64,000 nucleotides of DNA, from contig NZ_VFAC01000009.1 of the NCBI RefSeq assembly GCF_007644105.1, positions 50,860-114,859 on the forward strand. Direction: 5' to 3'. This DNA is from Elioraea rosea (GTDB taxonomy: Bacteria; Pseudomonadota; Alphaproteobacteria; Acetobacterales; Acetobacteraceae). The notes beneath the pieces were generated by a model, which was not told the origin of the DNA, ran no database searches, and saw only the letters and a list, made by a program, of their open reading frames with translations. A program made the translations under genes and the position numbers. Positions 27,127 through 35,122 of this stretch are shown here, piece by piece (position 1 is the stretch's first letter; each line of letters opens with the position of its first letter).

Positions 27127-27815
27127 TCTGCAGGGTGATCCTCGCCGCCGTCGTGCTTCTTGCCGGATGTCAGCAAGTGGGCCGTGTGCTGGATCCGGAC
27201 GTTGCGCAGCTCGAACGGTATGATGCCGCGCGGAAGGAGGGTCGGCTCCGCGACATCGCCAACGAGCCCGTCGCCGCCTCCTGCACCGCTGAGAAGCAGG
27301 CTTGCGGTCGTCTCCACGCCATCCGTGCCGAGGCCTGTCTTTCCCTGGCCTTGGCCGATCGCGCGGCGGGAGCGGCCTGTCCTGCCGCGTCGCCGTCACG
27401 GCGAGCGGATCTCGACTGCGCCGCTTCCGAATACGCCGCAGCGATGGCGTCGACCGCCTCGGGCTTCACGCCTGCCGATCAGGGCGCGCATCGGCTCGGG
27501 CGGGCGCAGGCTCTCTACTGCCGCGCGGAGCTCGATACCGTCGCCTCCGGTGTCCCGTTCGCGCGCGAGTCGGCCCAGGTCGCCGCTGGGCTGCCGCCAC
27601 CGAAGCGCGAAGCGATCGGCGGCTCCGCTGCACTTTTCCTCGCCCGACCCGGTGCGGGTGCCGACGCGGTTCGCTGCGAACGCGCGCGCGAGGCAGGCCG
27701 GCTTGCCACGGCCGGGCTGGCGGCCAATCCCGATGCCGAGGACCGGGCCCTGCTCAGCCGCCTTGCGAGCGATGCCGCCACCCGCCGCGCCAGCATCCCG
27801 GGATGCGGCCCATGA
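27123..27815 (+). CDS. Unknown Cys-containing lipoprotein with helical repeats
   Basis: A 230-residue protein starting with a short signal and lipobox VVLLAGC, giving lipidated Cys16, so it should be membrane-anchored. The mature part is Ala-rich and helical, with several Cys residues (in the AEKQACGRLHAIRAEACLSL, LDCAASEYAAAM and LYCRAELD stretches) whose spacing suggests disulfide-tied helix pairs. No domain is recognised. It overlaps the preceding membrane-protein gene by four bases and the following transglycosylase gene by four bases, a strict three-gene coupling that argues for one complex or process at the cell envelope. Confidence 0.68.
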   Translation: MICRVILAAVVLLAGCQQVGRVLDPDVAQLERYDAARKEGRLRDIANEPVAASCTAEKQACGRLHAIRAEACLSLALADRAAGAACPAASPSRRADLDCAASEYAAAMASTASGFTPADQGAHRLGRAQALYCRAELDTVASGVPFARESAQVAAGLPPPKREAIGGSAALFLARPGAGADAVRCERAREAGRLATAGLAANPDAEDRALLSRLASDAATRRASIPGCGP

Positions 27816-28798
27816 CATCGACGCTTGCCCGCGAGCTGTCGTGGAAGTTCCCATTGATGCGTGGAGACGATGTGCGCGAGGTCCAGCGCGCCCTGATCCG
27901 GGACGGCTCGCTGATCGGCAGTGCAGACGGCATCTTCGGCCCCGCGACGCATGACGGCGTCGTCGCCTTCCAGCGAAAGCTGCGCGCGCGCAACCCGACA
28001 ATCGATGTCGACGGCATCGTAGGCCGCGACACCTGGAGTGCGCTGTTCTCTAACCGCGCCTCCGCCGATCCCGTACCCCAGATCCGCGTCCCTCCATCGG
28101 CGATCGCCGATCAAGGGGACTGGCGCGATCTCATCCGCCCCTATGTCGAGCGCCTGTCGAAGCGGCACGGGGCGCCACAGCAGGCGCCCGGCGGGCAGAC
28201 CTGGCGCCTGACGTCGCAGGGCATCGTAGTCGGTGATGAGACCAAGGCGCGGCGCAGCGGCGGCGAGCCGCAGACGCTCACGCGAATCTGGCGCGACTTC
28301 CGTGCGCCCATCGAGAAGTGTGCGGCGGCCTACGGCGTTCCGCTCGAGCTCATCCTGGCCACGATTGCAACCGAGAGCGGCGGCAATCCGAACGCTCTTC
28401 GCGAGGAGCCTGGCTTCACCTCCGACGAGGCAACGCCCCATCGGGTATCGCCGGGCCTGATGCAGACCTTGATCAGCACCGCGCGCGGAACGCTGAACGA
28501 CCCCTCGATCGACCGCGCCAAGCTGCTTGACCCGGAGACGTCGATCCGGGCGGGAACCGCCTATATCCGGCAGCAGGCGCGGATTACCAATTTCGATCCG
28601 CCCCTCGTTGCCTGTGCCTACAATGCGGGCAACTGCTACCCGCAGGAGGGCTCGGACAATCCATGGAGGCTTCGCCAGTACCCGATCGGCACCGGCAAGC
28701 ACGCCGACCGCTTCGTCGCGTGGTTCGGGGATGCGCTCGAGGTCGTCAGGGCGAGCCCGCCGCAGGAGACGACGCCGAGCTTCGCTAGCCTCCTCTAG
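27812..28798 (+). CDS. Peptidoglycan-binding lytic transglycosylase (SLT type)
   Basis: A 328-residue protein. Residues about 16-77 form a peptidoglycan-binding domain (RGDDVREVQRALIRDG, then GIFGPATHDGVVAFQRKL). Residues about 163-310 form a goose-lysozyme-like SLT domain with catalytic Glu188 in ATIATESGGNP, SPGLMQTL, and AYNAG at 269-273. It would cleave glycan strands to anhydro-muropeptides. There is no obvious signal peptide, unlike most housekeeping transglycosylases, so export must use another route or occur on lysis. ATG 27812 overlaps the lipoprotein stop. The gene ends 7 bases from the convergent reductase gene. Confidence 0.85.
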   Translation: MTSTLARELSWKFPLMRGDDVREVQRALIRDGSLIGSADGIFGPATHDGVVAFQRKLRARNPTIDVDGIVGRDTWSALFSNRASADPVPQIRVPPSAIADQGDWRDLIRPYVERLSKRHGAPQQAPGGQTWRLTSQGIVVGDETKARRSGGEPQTLTRIWRDFRAPIEKCAAAYGVPLELILATIATESGGNPNALREEPGFTSDEATPHRVSPGLMQTLISTARGTLNDPSIDRAKLLDPETSIRAGTAYIRQQARITNFDPPLVACAYNAGNCYPQEGSDNPWRLRQYPIGTGKHADRFVAWFGDALEVVRASPPQETTPSFASLL

Positions 28799-28805
28799 CC
28801 TGCGA

Positions 28806-29825
28806 TCAGGCGGCGGCCGGCACGCCCTTGGTCGTGCTGTACTCGAAATGGAGCGCGACGTCGGGGTAGACGAGCGGGTGGATCGCGTGTGCCGCCATGG
28901 CGCATTCGGAGAAGCCCTGGAGGATCAGCTTGAGCTTGCCCGGGTAGCTTGCCACGTCACCGACGGCGAAAACCCCCGCCACGTTCGTCGCGCACGTCGC
29001 TGCGGCGACGGTGATGTGGTTCCGATCGAGCCCGAGCCCCCAATCCGCGATCGGGCCGAGTTCCATCGCAAGCCCGAAGAACGGCAGAAGGATATCGGCC
29101 GGGATGACCTGCGTCTCGCCCTTCAGGGTGGCGACCTCCACCCCGCTCAGGATGCCGTTCGCGCCATGGAGCGCGAGCAGCTGGTAGGGAACGACGAGCT
29201 GAACCCGCCCTGCCTCGGCCAGCGCCTCCATGCGCGACACCGTCTCGGGTGCTGCGCGGAACTTCGGGCGTCGATGCACGACGGCGACGGACGCGGCGAC
29301 ATCGGCAAGGCTGACGGCCCAGTCGACCGCCGAGTCGCCTCCGCCGGCGATCACCACCCGCTTGCCGCGGAACGCCTCGCGCCGCTGCACGGCGTAGAAG
29401 ACGCTCGACCCCTCATACTGCTCCAGCCCCTCGAGCGGCGGGCGGTTGGGGCCGAACGCGCCTGCGCCTGCGGCTATGATCACGGCACGCGCAAGGATCG
29501 TGTCGCCCGCGCTCGTCGTCAGCCGTAGCCGGCCGTCGCCCTCCCGCGCCAACGTCTCCACCCTGCGCCCGAGCCGATAGTCCGGCGCGAAGGGCGCGGC
29601 CTGGGCGATCAGCCTCTCGATCAGCGCCGCGGCATCGATCGAGGGATAGGCGGGGATGTCGTAGATCGGCTTCTCGGGATAGAGCGCGATGCACTGGCCG
29701 CCGATCGCGTCGAGCGCATCGACGACGACAGACCGCATCTTGAGCATGCCGCACTGGAACACCGCGAACAGCCCGACGGGGCCCGCGCCGATGATGCATA
29801 CGTCGGTTTCCGTCGCTGCCGCCAT
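28806..29825 (-). CDS. Thioredoxin reductase-like ferredoxin--NADP+ reductase
   Basis: A 339-residue flavoprotein of the TrxR-like FNR type. It has an FAD motif GAGPVGLFAVFQCG near residues 13-26 and an NADPH motif VIAGGGDSAVDWA. DALDAIGGQCIALYPEKPIY is a hallmark of this FNR group, and there is no redox-active CxxC of true thioredoxin reductase in the central domain. It passes electrons between NADPH and ferredoxin. ATG 29825 is preceded by AGGAG and matches homologues, although the frame is open far upstream. It is divergent from tsaE. Confidence 0.9.
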   Translation of the reverse strand: MAAATETDVCIIGAGPVGLFAVFQCGMLKMRSVVVDALDAIGGQCIALYPEKPIYDIPAYPSIDAAALIERLIAQAAPFAPDYRLGRRVETLAREGDGRLRLTTSAGDTILARAVIIAAGAGAFGPNRPPLEGLEQYEGSSVFYAVQRREAFRGKRVVIAGGGDSAVDWAVSLADVAASVAVVHRRPKFRAAPETVSRMEALAEAGRVQLVVPYQLLALHGANGILSGVEVATLKGETQVIPADILLPFFGLAMELGPIADWGLGLDRNHITVAAATCATNVAGVFAVGDVASYPGKLKLILQGFSECAMAAHAIHPLVYPDVALHFEYSTTKGVPAAA

Positions 29826-29939
29826 GATCGTCTCCTGCGTCGGTCCCTGGCATAGATACGCCGCTGCCCCGGTCGCGCAAGCCGGCCGGTGGTGGCAGAC
29901 TGGGCGATGCGATTCGCGACAAGGCTGGCGCTGGAGAGG

Positions 29940-30407
29940 ATGGCAGCGGCAAGCGCACTCAAGCGCAGGCTCGAGGACGAGGGGGCGACCGAACGCCTTG
30001 GCGCGGCAATCGCCGCCGTCATGCGGGCGGGGGATGCGATCCTGCTGCGCGGCTCCTACGGCGCGGGAAAGACGACGCTCGCCCGTGCTCTGGTCCGCGC
30101 CGCAAGCGGCGATCCATCCCTTGTCGTGCCGAGCCCCTCTTTCACCCTGGCACAGACGTACAGCCTTCCCTCCGGCACCACGCTCACGCACTACGATCTC
30201 TGGCGAACCGAAGCGGTGGAGGAGCTTGCCGAGCTCGGCTGGCAGGATGCGCGCGAAGGCATCGTCGTCGTCGAATGGCCCGAGCGCCTCGGGATCGCCG
30301 TGCCGCCGGATGCTCTCTCGATCACCCTCTCGCCCGTGCCTGGCGATCCGGGCGCGCGGGACGCGGTGCTCGAGGGATGGGCAGGACGTCTGGAGGACCT
30401 GCCGTGA
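29940..30407 (+). CDS. tsaE: tRNA threonylcarbamoyladenosine biosynthesis ATPase TsaE
   Basis: TsaE is the P-loop ATPase that works with TsaB and TsaD to make t6A in ANN-decoding tRNAs. Walker A GSYGAGKTTLARAL, SPSFTLAQTY and the HYDLWR motif are all present, and VVVEWPERL is conserved near the end. ATG 29940 gives 155 residues, the normal size; ATG 29907 is an alternative. It starts a tightly overlapping operon tsaE-amgK-murU-addB-addA: the TGA here overlaps the GTG start of the next gene. This order is common in Alphaproteobacteria. Confidence 0.92.
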   Translation: MAAASALKRRLEDEGATERLGAAIAAVMRAGDAILLRGSYGAGKTTLARALVRAASGDPSLVVPSPSFTLAQTYSLPSGTTLTHYDLWRTEAVEELAELGWQDAREGIVVVEWPERLGIAVPPDALSITLSPVPGDPGARDAVLEGWAGRLEDLP

Positions 30408-31390
30408 CCGTCGAAGACTTTCTCGCCAGGCACGGCTTCGCCGATGCCGCGCGCCACGCACTTCCGGGCGATGCCTCGTTCCGTCGCTACGAGCGGCTCG
30501 AGGGTGGGCCGCGTCCGGCGCTGCTGATGGTCTGCCCGCCGGGGAAGGAGACGGTCGGGCCGTTCGTGCGCGTCGCGCAGCACCTCCGGTCGCTCGGCCT
30601 CTCCGCGCCGTCCATCATCGGCGCGGACGACGCCGCGGGCCTTGCCATTGTCGAGGACCTCGGAACCGACACGTTCACGGCGCTTCTGGCCGGAGGCGAG
30701 GACGAGGCCGCGCTCTATGGGCTCGCCGTCGATGCGCTTGCGGTGCTCCACCAGGCGCCGCCGCCGGCCTGGGCCCCCGCGTGGGGGCCGGCGCAGATGA
30801 CCGCCGCGGCGAAGGCAACGCTGCTCGACTGGTGGTGGCCGGCGATGTTTGGCGGCGAGCCGCGCGCGGCCGTTATCGCGTCCTTCGAGGAGGCGTGCAC
30901 GGCCATGCTTGCGCCGTTCGCTGCCGATGCGCCCGTTCTTGCGTTGCGCGACTTCCATGTCGACAACCTGCTTCGCTTGCCCGGTCGCGTCGGTGCCGCC
31001 GCCTGCGGCCTTCTCGACTTCCAGGACGCGGGCATTGGCCATCGCGCCTACGATCTCGCGAGCCTGCTTGAGGATGCGCGCCGCGACGTTCCGGCCTGGC
31101 TGGCCGAGAGCATGCGTGCGCGCTATCTGGCCCATGCGTGCGGGCTCGACGCAGCGCGGTTCGACGCAGCCTTCGCGGCGCACGCGGCGATGCGCCACGC
31201 CCGCGTGGCGGCGCTCTGGACCAGGCTCGAACGCCGCGACGGCAAGCCGCATTATCTCGCGCACGCGCCCCGCACCTGGCGCCTGCTTGCCGAGACGCTC
31301 GCGCATCCTTCCTGCGCACCGCTCGCTGCGTGGTTCGATGCGCACGTCCCGCCCGCACTCCGCCGAGCACCGGAGGCGCGCGCGGCATGA
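30404..31390 (+). CDS. amgK: N-acetylmuramate/N-acetylglucosamine anomeric kinase AmgK
   Basis: A 328-residue aminoglycoside-phosphotransferase-fold kinase. The N-terminal PGDASFRRYERL, the catalytic loop ALRDFHVDNLL and the metal-binding GLLDFQDAGIGHRAYDLASL match AmgK, which phosphorylates the anomeric carbon of MurNAc and GlcNAc in peptidoglycan recycling. Together with MurU downstream it bypasses de novo UDP-MurNAc synthesis, a route known to lessen fosfomycin sensitivity in pseudomonads. The GTG start at 30404 overlaps the tsaE stop and the stop overlaps the murU start (ATGA), so all three are translationally coupled. Confidence 0.88.
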   Translation: MTVEDFLARHGFADAARHALPGDASFRRYERLEGGPRPALLMVCPPGKETVGPFVRVAQHLRSLGLSAPSIIGADDAAGLAIVEDLGTDTFTALLAGGEDEAALYGLAVDALAVLHQAPPPAWAPAWGPAQMTAAAKATLLDWWWPAMFGGEPRAAVIASFEEACTAMLAPFAADAPVLALRDFHVDNLLRLPGRVGAAACGLLDFQDAGIGHRAYDLASLLEDARRDVPAWLAESMRARYLAHACGLDAARFDAAFAAHAAMRHARVAALWTRLERRDGKPHYLAHAPRTWRLLAETLAHPSCAPLAAWFDAHVPPALRRAPEARAA

Positions 31391-32124
31391 TTGCGCCGCC
31401 GAAACGCGCGATGGTGATGGCCGCGGGCCTCGGCACCCGCATGCGCCCGCTGACGGAGACGACGGCGAAGCCGCTGCTTCCCGTGGCTGGGCGAACCTTG
31501 CTCGATCGCGCGCTCGACCACCTCGCCGATGCCGGCGTGGACACCGTCGTCGTCAATACGCACTGGCAGCGCGACCGCGTTCTCGACGTGCTCGGCGCGC
31601 GCACCCGGCCCACCATCATCGAGAGCAACGAGCCCGTGCTTCTCGAAACGGGCGGCGGCGTGGTCAACGCCCTGCCGCGGCTGGGGCCGGAGCCATTCTT
31701 CGTCGTCAACGGCGATGCGTTCTGGCTCGACGGGGCGACGCCAGCGCTCGCCCGCCTCGCCGCGGCGTTCGAGCCGCAGGCGATGGATGCGCTCCTGCTC
31801 GTGCATCGCGCCTCGCTTCTCCCCTTCCATGTCGGCCGCGGCGACTTCGCGGTCGACCCACTCGGCGTCGTGCGCCGGCCGAAGGAGAAGGAGATCGTTC
31901 CCTATCTCTATGCCGGCGTTCAGCTTGTCTCGCCCGCGCTGTTCGAGGGCGCGCCGGAGGGGCCGTTCAGCACGAACCTGATGTGGAACCGCGCCATGGC
32001 TGCCGGGCGCCTGCACGCCGTGGTGCATGACGGGATCTGGCTGCATCTCTCGACGCCGGAGGATCTGACGGAGGCCGAGGAGCTTCTGCGCGGACGCGTC
32101 TCGGCATTCTCCTATGCCCGCTGA
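31387..32124 (+). CDS. murU: N-acetylmuramate alpha-1-phosphate uridylyltransferase MurU
   Basis: A 245-residue sugar-phosphate nucleotidyltransferase. The signature AAGLGTRMRPLTETTAKPLL is followed by the metal-binding Asp in FFVVNGDAFW. It makes UDP-MurNAc from MurNAc-1-phosphate delivered by AmgK. The start overlaps the amgK stop by four bases, and the end overlaps addB by eleven. Adjacency to amgK separates it from general glucose-1-phosphate nucleotidyltransferases. Length is normal for MurU (about 225-250). Confidence 0.9.
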   Translation: MIAPPKRAMVMAAGLGTRMRPLTETTAKPLLPVAGRTLLDRALDHLADAGVDTVVVNTHWQRDRVLDVLGARTRPTIIESNEPVLLETGGGVVNALPRLGPEPFFVVNGDAFWLDGATPALARLAAAFEPQAMDALLLVHRASLLPFHVGRGDFAVDPLGVVRRPKEKEIVPYLYAGVQLVSPALFEGAPEGPFSTNLMWNRAMAAGRLHAVVHDGIWLHLSTPEDLTEAEELLRGRVSAFSYAR

Positions 32125-35122
32125 GGCGCAGACCACCGCAGCTCGGGCCCCGCGCCTTCTCGCCATCCCCGCCCATGTGCCGTTTCTCGATTCGCTCGCG
32201 CAAGGGCTTTGGCGTGATGCGGGCGAGGATCCCGCGGCGCTTGCGCGCATGACCGTGCTTCTGCCGACGCGCCGCGCCGCGCGTGGACTGTCGGAAGCCT
32301 TCCTGCGGTTGACCGATGGCCGCCCGCTTCTTCTGCCCCGCGTCATCGCGCTTGCCGAGGCGAATGACGAGGCCGCGGTGATCGCAGGCGTTGCGCCGCC
32401 CCCTCCGCCGGTGCCTGCGCTTCGCCGCCAGGCAGCGCTCGCCCGCCTCGTGCTCGCGATCGAACGGAGCATCGGGTCCGACGGGCTAGACCATGGCTTC
32501 CGCCTTGCCGGCGAGCTCGCGACGCTTCTCGACGAGATCGCCCGCGAGGAGGCTGACCCCGCGCGCCTCGCAGACGCTGCCGAGGCGGCCTATGCCGAGC
32601 ATTGGCAGCGCACAGTGCGCTTCCTCGAGATCGTCACCGAGCATTGGCCGCGATGGCTCGCCGAGAACGGGCTGATGGACCCCGCGGCACGGCTCGTCGC
32701 CATGCTCGAGGCGCGCCGAAAGGCATGGCTCGCCGCTCCTCCCGCCACCCCGGTGTATGGCGCGGGCTCGGCCGGCAGCATTCCGGCCATCGCGCGGCTT
32801 CTCGGTACCGTCGCCCGCTTGCCGCGCGGCACCGTCGTGCTTCCCGGGCTCGACCTCGCCATGGCCGACGAGCCCTGGGAGTCGATGCTGGAATCGCACC
32901 CCCAGGCGGGGCTGAGGACGCTGCTTGCCACGATCGGCGCCACCCGCGCCGATGTGGGCGTGTGGGACCATCCTGGTGCTGGCGCGGGTGGCAGCCCCAT
33001 GCGGTCCGCGGTCGTTGCGCGGGCGATGCTTCCCGCATCCGGCATGGTCGATTGGCGGCGGCAGGACAGGCTCGGCGTGCGCGAAGGCATCGGCGGGCTG
33101 TCGCGCATCGATGCGTCGGACCAGAACGAGGAAGCGCTCGCCATCGCGCTTGCGTTGCGTGCTGCGCTCGAGACGCCCGGCCGCCGCGCCGCGCTCATCA
33201 CGCCGGACCGCGCGCTCGCCCAGCGCGTCGCCGCAGCGCTCGGCCGCTTCGGCGTGCGTGCCGATGACAGCGCCGGCCGCCCGCTCGGCGCGACGCCGCC
33301 AGGCGTGTTCCTGCGCCTTCTCGTGAGCGCCTGCGTGGAGAAGCTCGCGCCCATCCCGCTGCTTGCCCTTCTCAAGCACCCGCTCGCTGCCGGAGGCATG
33401 GCGCCCGGGCGGTTCCGCGCCGCGGTTCGCCTGCTCGAGGCGGCGCTGCTGCGCGGCCCGCGACCGGCCCCTGGCCTCGACGGTCTCGATCAGGCCTTTG
33501 CCCATGCCGCGTCCATTCCACCACCGTACCGGCCACGCGGTCTGGCGGCCGTCGGGCGGGTGCTCGAGGCCCTGCGTGCGGCGCTCGCACCGTTGCTTGG
33601 CGCACTCGCGATCGGGTCGGCACCGCCGGCGCGTTTCCTTGCCGCGACGCTTGCCTCTGCCGAGGCGCTGGCCGCGAGCGATGCCGAGGCCGGCGCCGAT
33701 CGTCTCTGGGCGCTCGAAGCCGGCGAGGCGGCGGCCGAGCGCATGGCCGAGGCGATGGAGTCGCTCGACGGTCTGCCGCCCTGCTCTCCGGCTGAATGGC
33801 CCGGCCTGTTCGAAGCGCTGTTCGAAGGCGTCGAGGTTCGCCTTCGCCGTATCGGCTCGGCCGGGCTCGATGCGCCGCACCCGCGCCTCTTCATCTGGGG
33901 CGTGCTCGAAGCACGGCTCCAGTCGGTCGATCTTGCCGTGCTCGGCGGGCTGAACGAGGCAACCTGGCCGGCGGCGGTCGACCCCGGGCCTTGGCTGTCG
34001 CGTCCGATGCGGGTGCGGTTCGGGCTCGCCTCGCCAGAGGCAGCGATTGGCCAGGCGGCGCATGACGTGAGCCAGCTCGTCTCCTGCTGCCCCGAGGTGC
34101 TGTTGACGCGCGCACGCCGTGTCGATGGCGCACCGACCGTGCCGAGCCGCTGGCTCGTCCGCCTCGATGCGTTCCTGCGCAGCCAGCTCGGCGACGGCCA
34201 GCACCTCGCCCCGCCCGCCGACTGGCTTGCGCTCGCCCGCGCGCTCGATGCCCCGCTCGAGGTGATCCCTGAGAAGCGACCCGAACCGAAGCCGCCGCTC
34301 GTGCTGCGACCGAAACGCTTGTCGGTGACGGAGATCGAGACGTGGCTGCGCGACCCGTTCGCGATCTACGTACGCCATGTGCTCGGCCTCCGCCCTCTCG
34401 CGCCGATCGACCAGCCCGTCGATGGCGGGGACTGGGGAAGCCTGATCCACGACACCATCGCCGCCGCGCTCAGGCGCTCGGCGAAGGAGGGCTGGCCAGG
34501 CGAGGGCGCATTCCGCTCCTGGATCATCGCTGACGGCGAGAGGCGCCTCGGAGCGCTCGCCGCCCCCGCCCGCGCGGCGTTCTGGCGGCCCCGCCTCGCA
34601 CGAATCGCCGGCTGGGTCGCGGCCACCGAGCGTGAGCGGCGCGAGCGCGACGGTGTCAGCGGCAGCTTCGCCGAGATCAAGGGCGAGCTCCTCCTGCCGG
34701 ACGGCTTCGTTCTGCACGGCCGCGCAGACAGGATCGATCGTCTCGCAGACGGAACGCTCGCGCTGATCGACTACAAGACAGGCTCCATCCCCGAGAAGCG
34801 CGAGATCGAGGAGGCCTACGCGATCCAGCTCACGCTCGAGGCGGCGATGGCCGCACGCGGCGCCTTCGCCGACATAGGCCGCGCCGCGCCGGCCTCGCTC
34901 GCCTATTGGCGGTTGACGGGCGGTTTCGAGCCGGCGGAAGCCAAGCCGGTCAGCGGTGACGTGGGCCTGCTCGCCGCAGCCGCGTGGGAGCGATTCGAGG
35001 CATTGCGCGCACGTTATGCCGATGGCGGCACGGCCTATCACGTCCGCCCGCATCCGCATCGCGCGCCTGCCTTCTCCGACTACATTCACCTCGCGCGCAT
35101 CGCCGAGTGGGGCGGCGAATGA
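32114..35122 (+). CDS. addB: Double-strand break repair protein AddB
   Basis: A 1002-residue subunit of the AddAB helicase-nuclease that resects double-strand breaks for RecA. The N-terminus has the inactive-helicase features TVLLPTRRAARGLSEAFL. The C-terminal PD-(D/E)XK nuclease shows GRADRIDRL and LIDYKTGSIPEKREIEE. Length fits alphaproteobacterial AddB (about 1000). It starts inside the end of murU and overlaps the addA start by four bases. The predicted nuclease catalytic residues are intact. Confidence 0.93.
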   Translation: MPAEAQTTAARAPRLLAIPAHVPFLDSLAQGLWRDAGEDPAALARMTVLLPTRRAARGLSEAFLRLTDGRPLLLPRVIALAEANDEAAVIAGVAPPPPPVPALRRQAALARLVLAIERSIGSDGLDHGFRLAGELATLLDEIAREEADPARLADAAEAAYAEHWQRTVRFLEIVTEHWPRWLAENGLMDPAARLVAMLEARRKAWLAAPPATPVYGAGSAGSIPAIARLLGTVARLPRGTVVLPGLDLAMADEPWESMLESHPQAGLRTLLATIGATRADVGVWDHPGAGAGGSPMRSAVVARAMLPASGMVDWRRQDRLGVREGIGGLSRIDASDQNEEALAIALALRAALETPGRRAALITPDRALAQRVAAALGRFGVRADDSAGRPLGATPPGVFLRLLVSACVEKLAPIPLLALLKHPLAAGGMAPGRFRAAVRLLEAALLRGPRPAPGLDGLDQAFAHAASIPPPYRPRGLAAVGRVLEALRAALAPLLGALAIGSAPPARFLAATLASAEALAASDAEAGADRLWALEAGEAAAERMAEAMESLDGLPPCSPAEWPGLFEALFEGVEVRLRRIGSAGLDAPHPRLFIWGVLEARLQSVDLAVLGGLNEATWPAAVDPGPWLSRPMRVRFGLASPEAAIGQAAHDVSQLVSCCPEVLLTRARRVDGAPTVPSRWLVRLDAFLRSQLGDGQHLAPPADWLALARALDAPLEVIPEKRPEPKPPLVLRPKRLSVTEIETWLRDPFAIYVRHVLGLRPLAPIDQPVDGGDWGSLIHDTIAAALRRSAKEGWPGEGAFRSWIIADGERRLGALAAPARAAFWRPRLARIAGWVAATERERRERDGVSGSFAEIKGELLLPDGFVLHGRADRIDRLADGTLALIDYKTGSIPEKREIEEAYAIQLTLEAAMAARGAFADIGRAAPASLAYWRLTGGFEPAEAKPVSGDVGLLAAAAWERFEALRARYADGGTAYHVRPHPHRAPAFSDYIHLARIAEWGGE

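Noticed and set aside
25624..28798. Prophage lysis cassette
   Set aside because: A holin-spanin-endolysin order is imaginable, but the first protein is far larger than a holin and no phage structural, integrase or repressor gene is near.
32486..35089. An 867-codon open frame antisense to addB
   Set aside because: The plus strand encodes a complete AddB with intact nuclease motifs; the antisense product is Arg/Gly/Ala-rich with no recognisable fold.
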